DNA from: an uncultured Victivallales bacterium
GTDB taxonomy: Bacteria; Verrucomicrobiota; Lentisphaeria; Oligosphaerales; JAFGRS01
DNA length: 9,782 nucleotides
Direction: 5' to 3'
Assembly (NCBI GenBank): GCA_903834675.1
Contig: CAILKC010000303.1
Span: 1 to 9,782, forward strand
The stretch's first letter is position 1, and the number at the start of each line of letters is the position of its first letter. The notes beneath the pieces were generated by a model, which ran no database searches, was not told where the DNA came from, and was given only the letters and a program-made list of their open reading frames with translations. Of the stretch, positions 1 to 8,031 are shown piece after piece. The translations under genes were made by a program, and so were the position numbers.

Positions 1-93
1 CTCACCGCGCTGCCCCTGCGGATTCCGGGGGCGACGCAATTACCCTGCCGTCTCCTGGCTGAGGAGGAACCGCAGGACGCCGCACCGACGTGA
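1..93 (+). CDS. Possible 3' end of an upstream protein gene (partial)
   Basis: Frame 1 is open from the window edge to a TGA at 91-93 and reads as 30 residues ending EEEPQDAAPT. About three quarters of its codons end in G or C. The composition (Leu, Pro, Ala, acidic tail) looks more like a real protein end than the Arg-rich alternative frame that is also open here. No domain can be recognised in so short a piece, and the start lies outside the window. It could equally be spurious, because high-GC DNA often leaves frames open for this distance. If real, its stop is 116 nt upstream of the acetyltransferase fusion gene on the same strand. Confidence 0.3.
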   Translation, partial: LTALPLRIPGATQLPCRLLAEEEPQDAAPT

Positions 94-209
94 GGAACCC
101 CGCTCATGGCCTCGTTGAAATCGGCGGCTCGGCCTGAGTCCCCCGAAAACTCTTGCCGAACCTACACTCTGAGCTAACGGCACTCCAGCAACGCTCTGCA
201 AGGCACCCC

Positions 210-1658
210 ATGGACAACCTGACCAGAGAACAGATTGAGTCGGTGTTGAATGGCCTCGGCCTCGGCGAGGGCGATATCGTGCTCCTGCACAGCTCCCTGG
301 CCAGCCTCGGCCAGGTCGACGGCGGCACCGAGACCGTGATCCAGGCCTTCCTCAACCTCATCGGCCGAAAAGGCACCCTGGTCGTGCCCACCTTCGGCGC
401 CCTCGGCGCGATCACCGAGACCCTCAAGAAGCGCCCCGATGCCGTCCACAGCCTCCACCCCAAAGCCAGCGTCGCCGCCGTCGGCGCTGCCGCCGAGACC
501 ATCTGCCAAGACCACTGGAAGGCCGAGACCGCGCATGGCCTCGATACACCCTACCAGCGGATCGCCGACCTGGGAGGCTATGTCTGTCTGCTCGGCGTCG
601 ACCAAGACCGCAATACCACCCTCCATACGGTCGAAGAACGGCTGCGGCTCCCCTACCTCTCCACCACCGCCGAGGTCACCTTCAAGACGCCCCAGGGCCC
701 CGTCACCCGCAGTTGGTCACTCTTCCCCGGACCCCATCGCGATTTCTGCCAACTCGACCGCCCCCTGCGCGACGCCGGCATCGTCAGGATCGCGCAGCTC
801 GGCTCCGCCGTCGTGCGGCTGATGAAGAGCGCCGACCTGATCGAGTTCTGCCTGAGCCTGGGACGCCGCCGCCCGGACTTCGTGCTCTGCGACAACCCCG
901 CCTGCGCCGACTGCGTCGCCCAGCGCGCCGCCCTGCGTCGGGCACGCTACGCGACCGCCTCATTCCGGGTCGCCGCCGCCGCCTCCCTGGCCGGACGCTA
1001 CGCCGAAGAGATGGCCGACGCCTGCCAGGCAACTGGTATCACCCGACTCGAACTCGACCAACTCCGCGGCCTGCCGCTGGCCCTGCTTCCCAGCGCCGCG
1101 CTGGCCCAGGCCGTCGCCTCGCTGCGCGCTCGACATATCGAGGTCTCCGCCCTCCGTCTCAGCGGCGTCGGGGATGCCTTCACCCGCTTGCTTGACGCCG
1201 CCGCTGACCTCGAGGTCCGCCGCCTCGTTATGCCCCTCTCCGACCGCGCCGCTCACGATACCGACCAGGCGCAGGCTCGCGGCGTTCACCTCTCCTTTGT
1301 CAACCGCGCCCTCATGCACGGCGTGGTCAGTGACCTCCTCCTCGCCCTCCGCGCTCGCCACCCTCAGGCCAGCTTCACCTTCAGCCCCGCGGACTTCGCG
1401 CTGGTCGGCGAAAAGCCCTTCCTTACCAGCTACCGCAACCGCCTGCGCCGTTTCATCGATCAAGTCGATCTCGAAGACGGTCTCTTTGACGGCACCCCCA
1501 CAGAACTCACCCGCGGCAACGGCGAGATCAAAGAGATTGTCTCCATCCTCTCCGCCTGCAGCTTCAGCGGCTGGCTCGTTCTTGGCCCCCGTAACCGCGC
1601 CGCGGGTGGCCTGCCAGCGGCCGTGGCCGCCTTCGATCGCCTGCTCGATACCCTCTGA
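210..1658 (+). CDS. AAC(3)-family N-acetyltransferase fused to a degenerate TIM-barrel (sugar isomerase/epimerase-like) domain
   Basis: A 482-residue protein in two parts. Residues 1 to about 225 match the aminoglycoside 3-N-acetyltransferase family, which uses acetyl-CoA. Visible motifs are LLHSSLASLG (25-34), GTLVVPTF (55-62), and LLGVDQDRNTTLH followed by TVEE, with His139 and Glu142 at the family's usual catalytic H-x-x-E spacing. A Cys cluster follows (Cys227, Cys232, Cys235). Residues about 245-482 resemble the C-terminal part of xylose-isomerase-like TIM barrels: GVHLSF, FTFSPADFALVGEKP, FIDQVDLEDG, then EIKEIVSILSACSFSGWLVLG. Positions where family members usually carry metal-binding Glu, Asp and His read Val364, Ser392/Pro393, Gln418 and Gly459, so this half may be inactive. 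I chose ATG 210 over the in-frame TTG 153 because AAGG lies 6 nt upstream and MDNLTREQ is where the family normally begins. The substrate is unknown: the family also acylates non-antibiotic amines, so resistance should not be assumed. acpS follows after 25 nt, probably in the same transcript. Confidence 0.85.
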   Translation: MDNLTREQIESVLNGLGLGEGDIVLLHSSLASLGQVDGGTETVIQAFLNLIGRKGTLVVPTFGALGAITETLKKRPDAVHSLHPKASVAAVGAAAETICQDHWKAETAHGLDTPYQRIADLGGYVCLLGVDQDRNTTLHTVEERLRLPYLSTTAEVTFKTPQGPVTRSWSLFPGPHRDFCQLDRPLRDAGIVRIAQLGSAVVRLMKSADLIEFCLSLGRRRPDFVLCDNPACADCVAQRAALRRARYATASFRVAAAASLAGRYAEEMADACQATGITRLELDQLRGLPLALLPSAALAQAVASLRARHIEVSALRLSGVGDAFTRLLDAAADLEVRRLVMPLSDRAAHDTDQAQARGVHLSFVNRALMHGVVSDLLLALRARHPQASFTFSPADFALVGEKPFLTSYRNRLRRFIDQVDLEDGLFDGTPTELTRGNGEIKEIVSILSACSFSGWLVLGPRNRAAGGLPAAVAAFDRLLDTL

Positions 1659-1683
1659 CCTTCTGACTACCCGGAGAACCCGC

Positions 1684-2115
1684 ATGATCGTCGGCATCGG
1701 CACGGATGTCATCGAGACCGAACGCATGCGCAACGCCATCGTCCGCTATGGCGACCGCTTCCTCTCCCATGTCTTTACCCCTACGGAAATCGCGGACGCT
1801 CCCACCGGCCCGGCGCGGGACGGCTATTTCGCCGCCCGCTGGGCCGTCAAAGAAGCCGTCTCAAAGGCACTTGGCACCGGCATCGGCGCCGAGTGCGCCT
1901 GGACCGACATCACCGTGCGCCGAGGACCTGCCGGCGAACCCCTGGTCGACCTGACCGGCTCCGCCCACTCCAGTGCCCGCCGCCGCGGTATCGATCGGAT
2001 CCATGTCAGCCTCTCGCATGAGCGTAACCTCGCCGCCGCCATGGTCGTGGCCGAACACCTGCCGCCAACCGCCTCTGCCACCCACTCACCGACCGGACCA
2101 GACCCAACTCTATGA
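1684..2115 (+). CDS. acpS: Holo-[acyl-carrier-protein] synthase
   Basis: AcpS transfers 4'-phosphopantetheine from CoA to the conserved serine of acyl carrier protein, activating it for fatty-acid synthesis in the cytoplasm. The 143-residue product shows the family signatures: MIVGIGTDVIETER (1-14) with metal-binding Asp8, RWAVKEAVSKALGTGIG (52-68) with Glu57, and the C-terminal HVSLSHERNLAAAMVV. Typical members are about 120-130 residues. The last 20 or so residues (Pro/Thr/Ser-rich, ending GPDPTL) are an extra tail. The ATG is preceded by GGAG at 1673-1676 with 7 nt spacing. It lies 25 nt after the acetyltransferase-fusion gene, suggesting co-transcription. The strong cinA promoter begins just after its stop. 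Recognition is secure; only the function of the tail is unclear. Confidence 0.95.
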   Translation: MIVGIGTDVIETERMRNAIVRYGDRFLSHVFTPTEIADAPTGPARDGYFAARWAVKEAVSKALGTGIGAECAWTDITVRRGPAGEPLVDLTGSAHSSARRRGIDRIHVSLSHERNLAAAMVVAEHLPPTASATHSPTGPDPTL

Positions 2116-2120
2116 GCGTA

Positions 2121-4781
<2,661 letters not shown>

Positions 4782-4936
4782 ACTCCGACCTGGCCCCACG
4801 TCAACGCCAGGCACCGACCCCGGCGGGTTTCAGCCAGCCGCTGTCCTTGTCACGTAAATTACTGGCCCAGGTATCCTTACATGTCGGACTAGAACCGCAT
4901 CCAAGCCCAAAAATGAAGGGGATACCCGCGTGGCCA

Positions 4937-4978
4937 TGCCTCGATGAGGCGGGGCTCGACGCCGCCCTCATTGAGGCA
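4937..4978. repeat. Long imperfect hairpin (16 bp, one G-T pair, one bulge)
   Basis: TGCCTCGATGAGGCGG (4937-4952) pairs with 4962-4978 through a 9-nt loop, with one G-T wobble (4943/4972) and one bulged C (4965). The left arm also contains its own small palindrome, GCCTC-GAT-GAGGC. No T-run follows on either strand, so a standard intrinsic terminator is not shown. Rho-assisted termination, transcript 3'-end protection or a REP-like repeat are possible. It begins about 155 bp after the recA stop. Confidence 0.65.
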
Positions 4979-5066
4979 AGCGCGACTCAGGCGATCCCGT
5001 CGCCAAGGGTTGACTCGTGGTTCCGCCGAGTGAGGAATCCTGGGCTGGGCTGAGGAATGCCACGCC

Positions 5067-5105
5067 TTCGGCGCCGAACCCCAGTCGGCCGTACGGGGGT
5101 TCGGC
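5067..5105. repeat. Perfect 10-bp inverted repeat overlapping a 12-bp palindrome
   Basis: GCCGAACCCC (5073-5082) and GGGGTTCGGC (5096-5105) are perfect inverted copies around a 13-nt loop. A second perfect palindrome, TTCGGCGCCGAA (5067-5078), overlaps the left arm, so two alternative folds compete. It lies about 50 bp beyond the stop of the - strand gene 5152-5913 and may end its transcript. No T-run is present on either side. Confidence 0.7.
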
Positions 5106-5151
5106 AAGAGCCTTTACCTGATTGCCGCGGTCGACATTTCTGCCCGGCTTC

Positions 5152-5913
5152 TCAGGGGTTGGCGAAGTGTTGCGCCAGGTAGTCGCGGACGAAGGCGGCC
5201 TGTTGCGGGTGCTTGCTGATCTCTCTGTCGCCCAGGATGATGAGTCCCTGGAGCGTGCCCTCGGCAAGATAGGCCCGCGCCCGGTCGAGCTGAAAGGCGA
5301 GCCGTTCCAGCGGCATGCCGACTTTGGTTTGGCCGTAGTCGTCGAGGTAGACGCCCAGGTGTACCGGCTTGCCGGGGAACTCGCGGCGGATCACTTGCAG
5401 GCTGGCGTCGAGCTTGGCAAGGTCGTCCTGTCTCCAGACCCACAGGGTCACTACATCGATACTTGGGAGGAGGTCCTCATAGCCCTCGTGGAGCTTGTGG
5501 GTGTAGGTCACCACGTACAGTTGCAGCGCGGGATTGTGCGAGCGCAGCGCCTGGCGGATGGCGCTGATCTTGGCCGCGCTGAATTTTTCAGAACCGACAT
5601 CGAAGTCGTCAATGACCGCGCCGACGATATTCGGGTAGCGCAGGGAGAAGGCGCTGAGTTGCTCCGCCTCGGTCACCGTGTCCGCCGGAACGGCCTCGGG
5701 ATTGCGGCAATTGGCGCCGATCTGACAGACGACCTGGTCCAGGGGTTTGAGCAGCGCAAACATGGTGTCGCTATGCGGGCCATAGACATACAGCACATTC
5801 CGCGCCCCGAAATAGCGCGCGCCCTTCAGCAGGCCGTCATCGTCCATCGAGCCGCCCCACTGCTTCGTGGGCCCGCCCCACACCCAGACCTGCTCATTCA
5901 GCTTTGCCGCCAT
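5152..5913 (-). CDS. TIM-barrel-like protein of unknown function
   Basis: I do not recognise a named family in this 253-residue protein. Its pattern of hydrophobic strands each followed by polar residues suits a beta/alpha barrel of the glycoside-hydrolase type: NVLYVYGP (39-46), GAVIDDFD (98-105), LYVVTYTH (132-139), VVTLWVW (154-160), VHLGVYLDDYG (184-194) and GLIILGDRE (223-231). Acidic residues at strand ends (Asp102, Asp103, Asp105, Asp191, Asp192) are where a catalytic or metal site would be. There is no signal peptide, so it is probably cytoplasmic. The frame stays open upstream to 6066, but ATG 5913 is chosen because AGGAG (5925-5921) lies 7 nt before it and because the longer form would run into the 169-residue gene. 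A LacI-type operator lies 46 bp upstream, suggesting regulation by a carbon source or other small molecule. A role with sugars is inference. Confidence 0.75.
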   Translation of the reverse strand: MAAKLNEQVWVWGGPTKQWGGSMDDDGLLKGARYFGARNVLYVYGPHSDTMFALLKPLDQVVCQIGANCRNPEAVPADTVTEAEQLSAFSLRYPNIVGAVIDDFDVGSEKFSAAKISAIRQALRSHNPALQLYVVTYTHKLHEGYEDLLPSIDVVTLWVWRQDDLAKLDASLQVIRREFPGKPVHLGVYLDDYGQTKVGMPLERLAFQLDRARAYLAEGTLQGLIILGDREISKHPQQAAFVRDYLAQHFANP

Positions 5914-5958
5914 TTCTTGACTCCTAGCGTTTCTGCCGACCGTATGCAGATAGAACCA

Positions 5959-5972
5959 TGCAAGCGTTTGCA
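5959..5972. promoter_or_regulatory. LacI/GalR-family operator-like palindrome
   Basis: TGCAAGCGTTTGCA (the - strand reads TGCAAACGCTTGCA) matches the LacI-family pattern TGNAANCGNTTNCA at every fixed position and is symmetric around the central CG except at the variable bases next to it. It lies in the 74-bp gap between the two unknown - strand genes, 46 bp before ATG 5913, a usual place for a repressor to block transcription. No regulator gene of this family lies in the window, and I could not assign a clear -10/-35 pair around the site. Confidence 0.6.
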
Positions 5973-5987
5973 CACCCGGCAGATTTC

Positions 5988-6497
5988 TCAGATGTGACTG
6001 TGCCGATTCAGCAGGCCATTGGTCCACAGTACCGTGTAATAGGGGTATCGAAACGGGTGAAGACATTCGGCCAGGGCCAGGAACGCATCCACAGCGGACC
6101 GGGCCTGCTGGTAGTGACCGGTGTTCAGGGCAACCTTGAACGGGTGGTTCAGCGTATAGCAGAGCCGGTAGCGGACCAGGTTGCGGTGGCGGATCGCGTC
6201 CTCGATCAAGACATCCTCATTCACCAGCGCGGCACGCTTGGTCTGGAGGAAGAAGCGCTCCTTGCCGAACCACTCCTCGATCTGGAGCCGACTGTAGTGC
6301 CGCGGATCAAGCGGTTGCATGCAGGTATCGATGAGGTCCTGCTCCGCATCCTCGATGTTGTTGACCAAAGCGACTTTCCAGGTGTCCTCCAGGCGGATCA
6401 CCGCCAGTTCATCGATGGATAGATTCCGCCCCGCAATGAAGAAATCGGGGCTGCGCAGCGCCAGGTCGATGTTCTCGTCCAGACTTATAAAGGACAT
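5988..6497 (-). CDS. Hypothetical protein, 169 residues
   Basis: I do not recognise this protein. It is soluble, without signal peptide or membrane segment, and rich in Leu, Asp, Asn and Arg. It looks largely helical, for example around DAEQDLIDTC, RLQIEEWFGKERFFLQT, VDAFLALAECLHPF and a C-terminal YYTVLWTNGLLNRHSHI. Cys residues are scattered, with no metal-binding pattern. ATG 6497 has GGTGAG (6511-6506) 8 nt upstream. It lies 61 bp after rdgB and 74 bp before the TIM-barrel-like gene on the same strand. A TATGGT element about 50 bp upstream may be its own promoter. Its composition is ordinary for a coding sequence, which, with the long open frame and no better overlapping frame, supports a real gene. 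Function is unknown. Confidence 0.65.
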   Translation of the reverse strand: MSFISLDENIDLALRSPDFFIAGRNLSIDELAVIRLEDTWKVALVNNIEDAEQDLIDTCMQPLDPRHYSRLQIEEWFGKERFFLQTKRAALVNEDVLIEDAIRHRNLVRYRLCYTLNHPFKVALNTGHYQQARSAVDAFLALAECLHPFRYPYYTVLWTNGLLNRHSHI

Positions 6498-6541
6498 AGC
6501 TTATTCTCACCGGCGGACCTGAATCGGCAAACCGACTAGTG

Positions 6542-6552
6542 CGCTACCATAG
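6542..6552 (-). promoter_or_regulatory. Possible -10 region of the 169-residue gene (shared 11-bp element)
   Basis: Read on the - strand this is CTATGGTAGCG, containing a -10-like TATGGT (6551-6546) 48 nt before ATG 6497. The same 11 bp occurs on the + strand at 7193-7203, a similar distance before the lipoprotein gene. No good -35 was found at 16-18 nt, so the call rests on the shared sequence and position. Confidence 0.35.
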
Positions 6553-6558
6553 TGCCGT

Positions 6559-7143
6559 TTAGGCGAACAAGCCTTGTGCCACGGCGGCGGTCAGGGCCTT
6601 GCCCCGGTGGCTCATGCCGTTCTTCACCTCAGGCGAGAGTTCGGCGAAGGTCTGCTCGAATCCCTCGGGCACGAAAATGGGGTCGTAGCCGAAACCGCCC
6701 AGGCCGCGCGGCTGGTGGATGATGCGGCCGCGGACCTCGCCCTCGGCCGTGCCGATGAGCTCGGCCGGGTCGGCTACCGCGATGACACAGACAAAGCGGG
6801 CCCGCCGGTCGGCCACCCCGGCGAGCGCGTTCAGCAGCTTGCGGAGGTTGCGGCCGTCGTTTCCGCCTTCCCCGGCGTAACGGGCCGAGAGGACGCCGGG
6901 CTGCCCGTCCAGCGCCTCAACCTCCAGGCCGGAGTCATCGGCGACCACCCTTCGGCCCGTGGCCGCGGCGACCTCGCAGGCCTTCTTCACGGCGTTGTCG
7001 CGAAAGGTCGCCCTGTCCTCGATCACTTCCGGGATTCCGCCGACCTCGCTGGCGCTCAGGAGCCGCACTCCGACCGGGGCCAGGATAGCGCTCATCTCGC
7101 GGACTTTGTGCGCGTTGCTGGTGGCGGCCAGGATCTCGATCAT
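6559..7143 (-). CDS. rdgB: XTP/dITP diphosphatase (RdgB/HAM1 family)
   Basis: This enzyme hydrolyses non-canonical purine triphosphates (dITP, XTP, ITP) to monophosphates plus pyrophosphate, keeping deaminated bases out of DNA and RNA. The 194-residue length is normal. All family blocks are present: the N-terminal ATSNAHKVREM, FRDNAVKKACEVAAATG, VVADDSGLEVEALDGQPGV followed by LSARYAG, GGFGYDPIFVPEG, and the C-terminal KNGMSHRGKAL. The two Asp of ADDSG and the Lys/His/Arg of the last block are the usual substrate and metal residues. The frame stays open far upstream, but ATG 7143 gives the exact family N-terminus (MIEILAATSNAHK) and has a weak GGGAAAG site (7156-7150) 6 nt before it. It is divergent from the lipoprotein gene with a 108-bp gap. 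Two - strand genes follow at 61- and 74-bp gaps, so at least partial read-through into them is plausible. Confidence 0.97.
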   Translation of the reverse strand: MIEILAATSNAHKVREMSAILAPVGVRLLSASEVGGIPEVIEDRATFRDNAVKKACEVAAATGRRVVADDSGLEVEALDGQPGVLSARYAGEGGNDGRNLRKLLNALAGVADRRARFVCVIAVADPAELIGTAEGEVRGRIIHQPRGLGGFGYDPIFVPEGFEQTFAELSPEVKNGMSHRGKALTAAVAQGLFA

Positions 7144-7190
7144 GATCGTCTTTCCCGTCTGCTGCCAACCCCAGGCCGCCTCAGGAAGTG

Positions 7191-7203
7191 TGCTATGGTA
7201 GCG
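7191..7203 (+). promoter_or_regulatory. Extended -10 promoter candidate for the lipoprotein gene
   Basis: TGCTATGGT (7191-7199) fits an extended -10 (TG-N-TATGGT) and lies about 52 nt before ATG 7252. The 11-bp CTATGGTAGCG (7193-7203) recurs in inverted orientation at 6542-6552, before another gene. No convincing -35 is visible, as can be the case with extended -10 promoters. Confidence 0.45.
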
Positions 7204-7251
7204 GCCGTGGTCGACGCGATTCGTAGGATCAATATAGGTCACGGGAGAGCC

Positions 7252-8031
7252 ATGAAAAGACACCTTGCCTCCGTCTGCATACTGACGCTGGCCGGCCTGT
7301 GGGTCGGCTGCCGGTCCACGGCGGTCTCCGAGACACCGTTTCCCGACGGCTCGCCGCGCCCGCGGCTGGTGGCCAAGCGCCGCGCCATCACCCTGGACGG
7401 CAAACTCGACGACTGGCGCGGCGTGCGCTTCTACCCCGTCACCCCGCAGAACGGTGTCTTCGACCTGGAGTCGTCGGTGACTGATGATCCTGCCGACCTG
7501 AGCTATCGCTTTGCCGTCTGCCACGATGAGGCAGCGCTGTACGTGGCAGTCGAGGTGACCGACGATGCGCTCCGGCTCGACGATACGGCCGCGGGCGAGA
7601 CGCACGCCAAGGCCTGGTGGGATGACGCGGTCGAGGTCTTTCTCGACGGCAATCACAACCACGCTCCGAAGACCCGCCTGAAGGACGGTGGCGAGTACGC
7701 CTTCGGCGGCGAGTTCAGCCTGGTGGCTAATGGCGCCGCCACCAGCAACTGCACCGCCTGGCCGGACTCCTTCGGCAAGCCCGACTTCTGGCAGGGCGCC
7801 ACCAGCATCGAGGCGCGGCCCAGCGGCGGCGTCATCCTGCGCTACGAGTACCGCCTGACCTGGGCCGTGATGGGTGGAAAGGTCCGGCCCGGTGACACCG
7901 TCGGCTTCACCCTCGGCGTCCAGGATGATGACGACGGCGGCGAGCGGGACCACGCCCTCTATTTTGTCGGCTTCACCCCCCATTGCTGGCAGGATGAGAA
8001 CGGTTGGGCGGACCTGTACCTCAGCCCTTGA
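7252..8031 (+). CDS. Lipoprotein with a CBM9-like (DOMON-type) carbohydrate-binding domain
   Basis: A 259-residue protein that starts with a short lipoprotein-type signal: MKRHL, a hydrophobic run (about 8-18), then WVGC with Cys20 as the probable lipidated residue (Trp at -3 is unusual). The rest resembles the family 9 carbohydrate-binding module found beside glycosidases: ITLDGKLDDW (46-55), LYVAVEVTDD (96-105), WWDDAVEVFLDG (122-133), YEYRLTWAVMGGKVRPGD, GFTLGVQDDDDGG and a final DLYLS. A membrane-anchored surface or periplasmic glycan-binding protein is the likely role; the ligand cannot be read from sequence. ATG 7252 has GGGAGAG (7243-7249) close upstream. It is divergent from rdgB and converges with the fucosidase gene, overlapping it by 11 bp. 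The pairing with the fucosidase suggests a glycan-use locus. The domain call is strong, the ligand unknown. Confidence 0.85.
   Translation: MKRHLASVCILTLAGLWVGCRSTAVSETPFPDGSPRPRLVAKRRAITLDGKLDDWRGVRFYPVTPQNGVFDLESSVTDDPADLSYRFAVCHDEAALYVAVEVTDDALRLDDTAAGETHAKAWWDDAVEVFLDGNHNHAPKTRLKDGGEYAFGGEFSLVANGAATSNCTAWPDSFGKPDFWQGATSIEARPSGGVILRYEYRLTWAVMGGKVRPGDTVGFTLGVQDDDDGGERDHALYFVGFTPHCWQDENGWADLYLSP

Larger units (their letters stand above)
4782..5151. other. Non-coding gap between convergent recA and the TIM-barrel gene, with hairpins
   Basis: This 370-bp stretch holds no convincing gene. Just after recA is a weak inverted repeat, CCTGGC (4789-4794) with GCCAGG (4806-4811). A short AT-richer patch follows around 4850-4920. 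Two strong inverted repeats (4937-4978 and 5073-5105, listed separately) come next. A 46-codon frame from ATG 4914 has no ribosome binding site, runs through the first hairpin and looks fortuitous. Both flanking genes are transcribed towards this region, so it should contain their terminators. None has a classic U-tract. Confidence 0.6.

Noticed and set aside
153..209. TTG start for the acetyltransferase fusion
   Set aside because: No ribosome binding site precedes it and it adds 19 residues before the normal family start; ATG 210 has AAGG at good spacing.
960..1739. 259-codon - strand frame
   Set aside because: It lies opposite the acetyltransferase-fusion gene and has a low-complexity Gly/Glu/Ala composition typical of shadows in C-rich codon DNA.
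4914..5053. 46-codon + strand frame between recA and the TIM-barrel gene
   Set aside because: No ribosome binding site, it runs through a strong hairpin, and no recognisable protein features.
5914..6066. N-terminal extension of the TIM-barrel-like gene to 6066
   Set aside because: The extension overlaps the 169-residue gene and the LacI-type site. AGGAG with 7-nt spacing supports ATG 5913.
6574..7251. Upstream extension of the lipoprotein frame across rdgB
   Set aside because: The lipoprotein signal begins at ATG 7252 with a GGGAGAG site; the rest is a shadow of rdgB.
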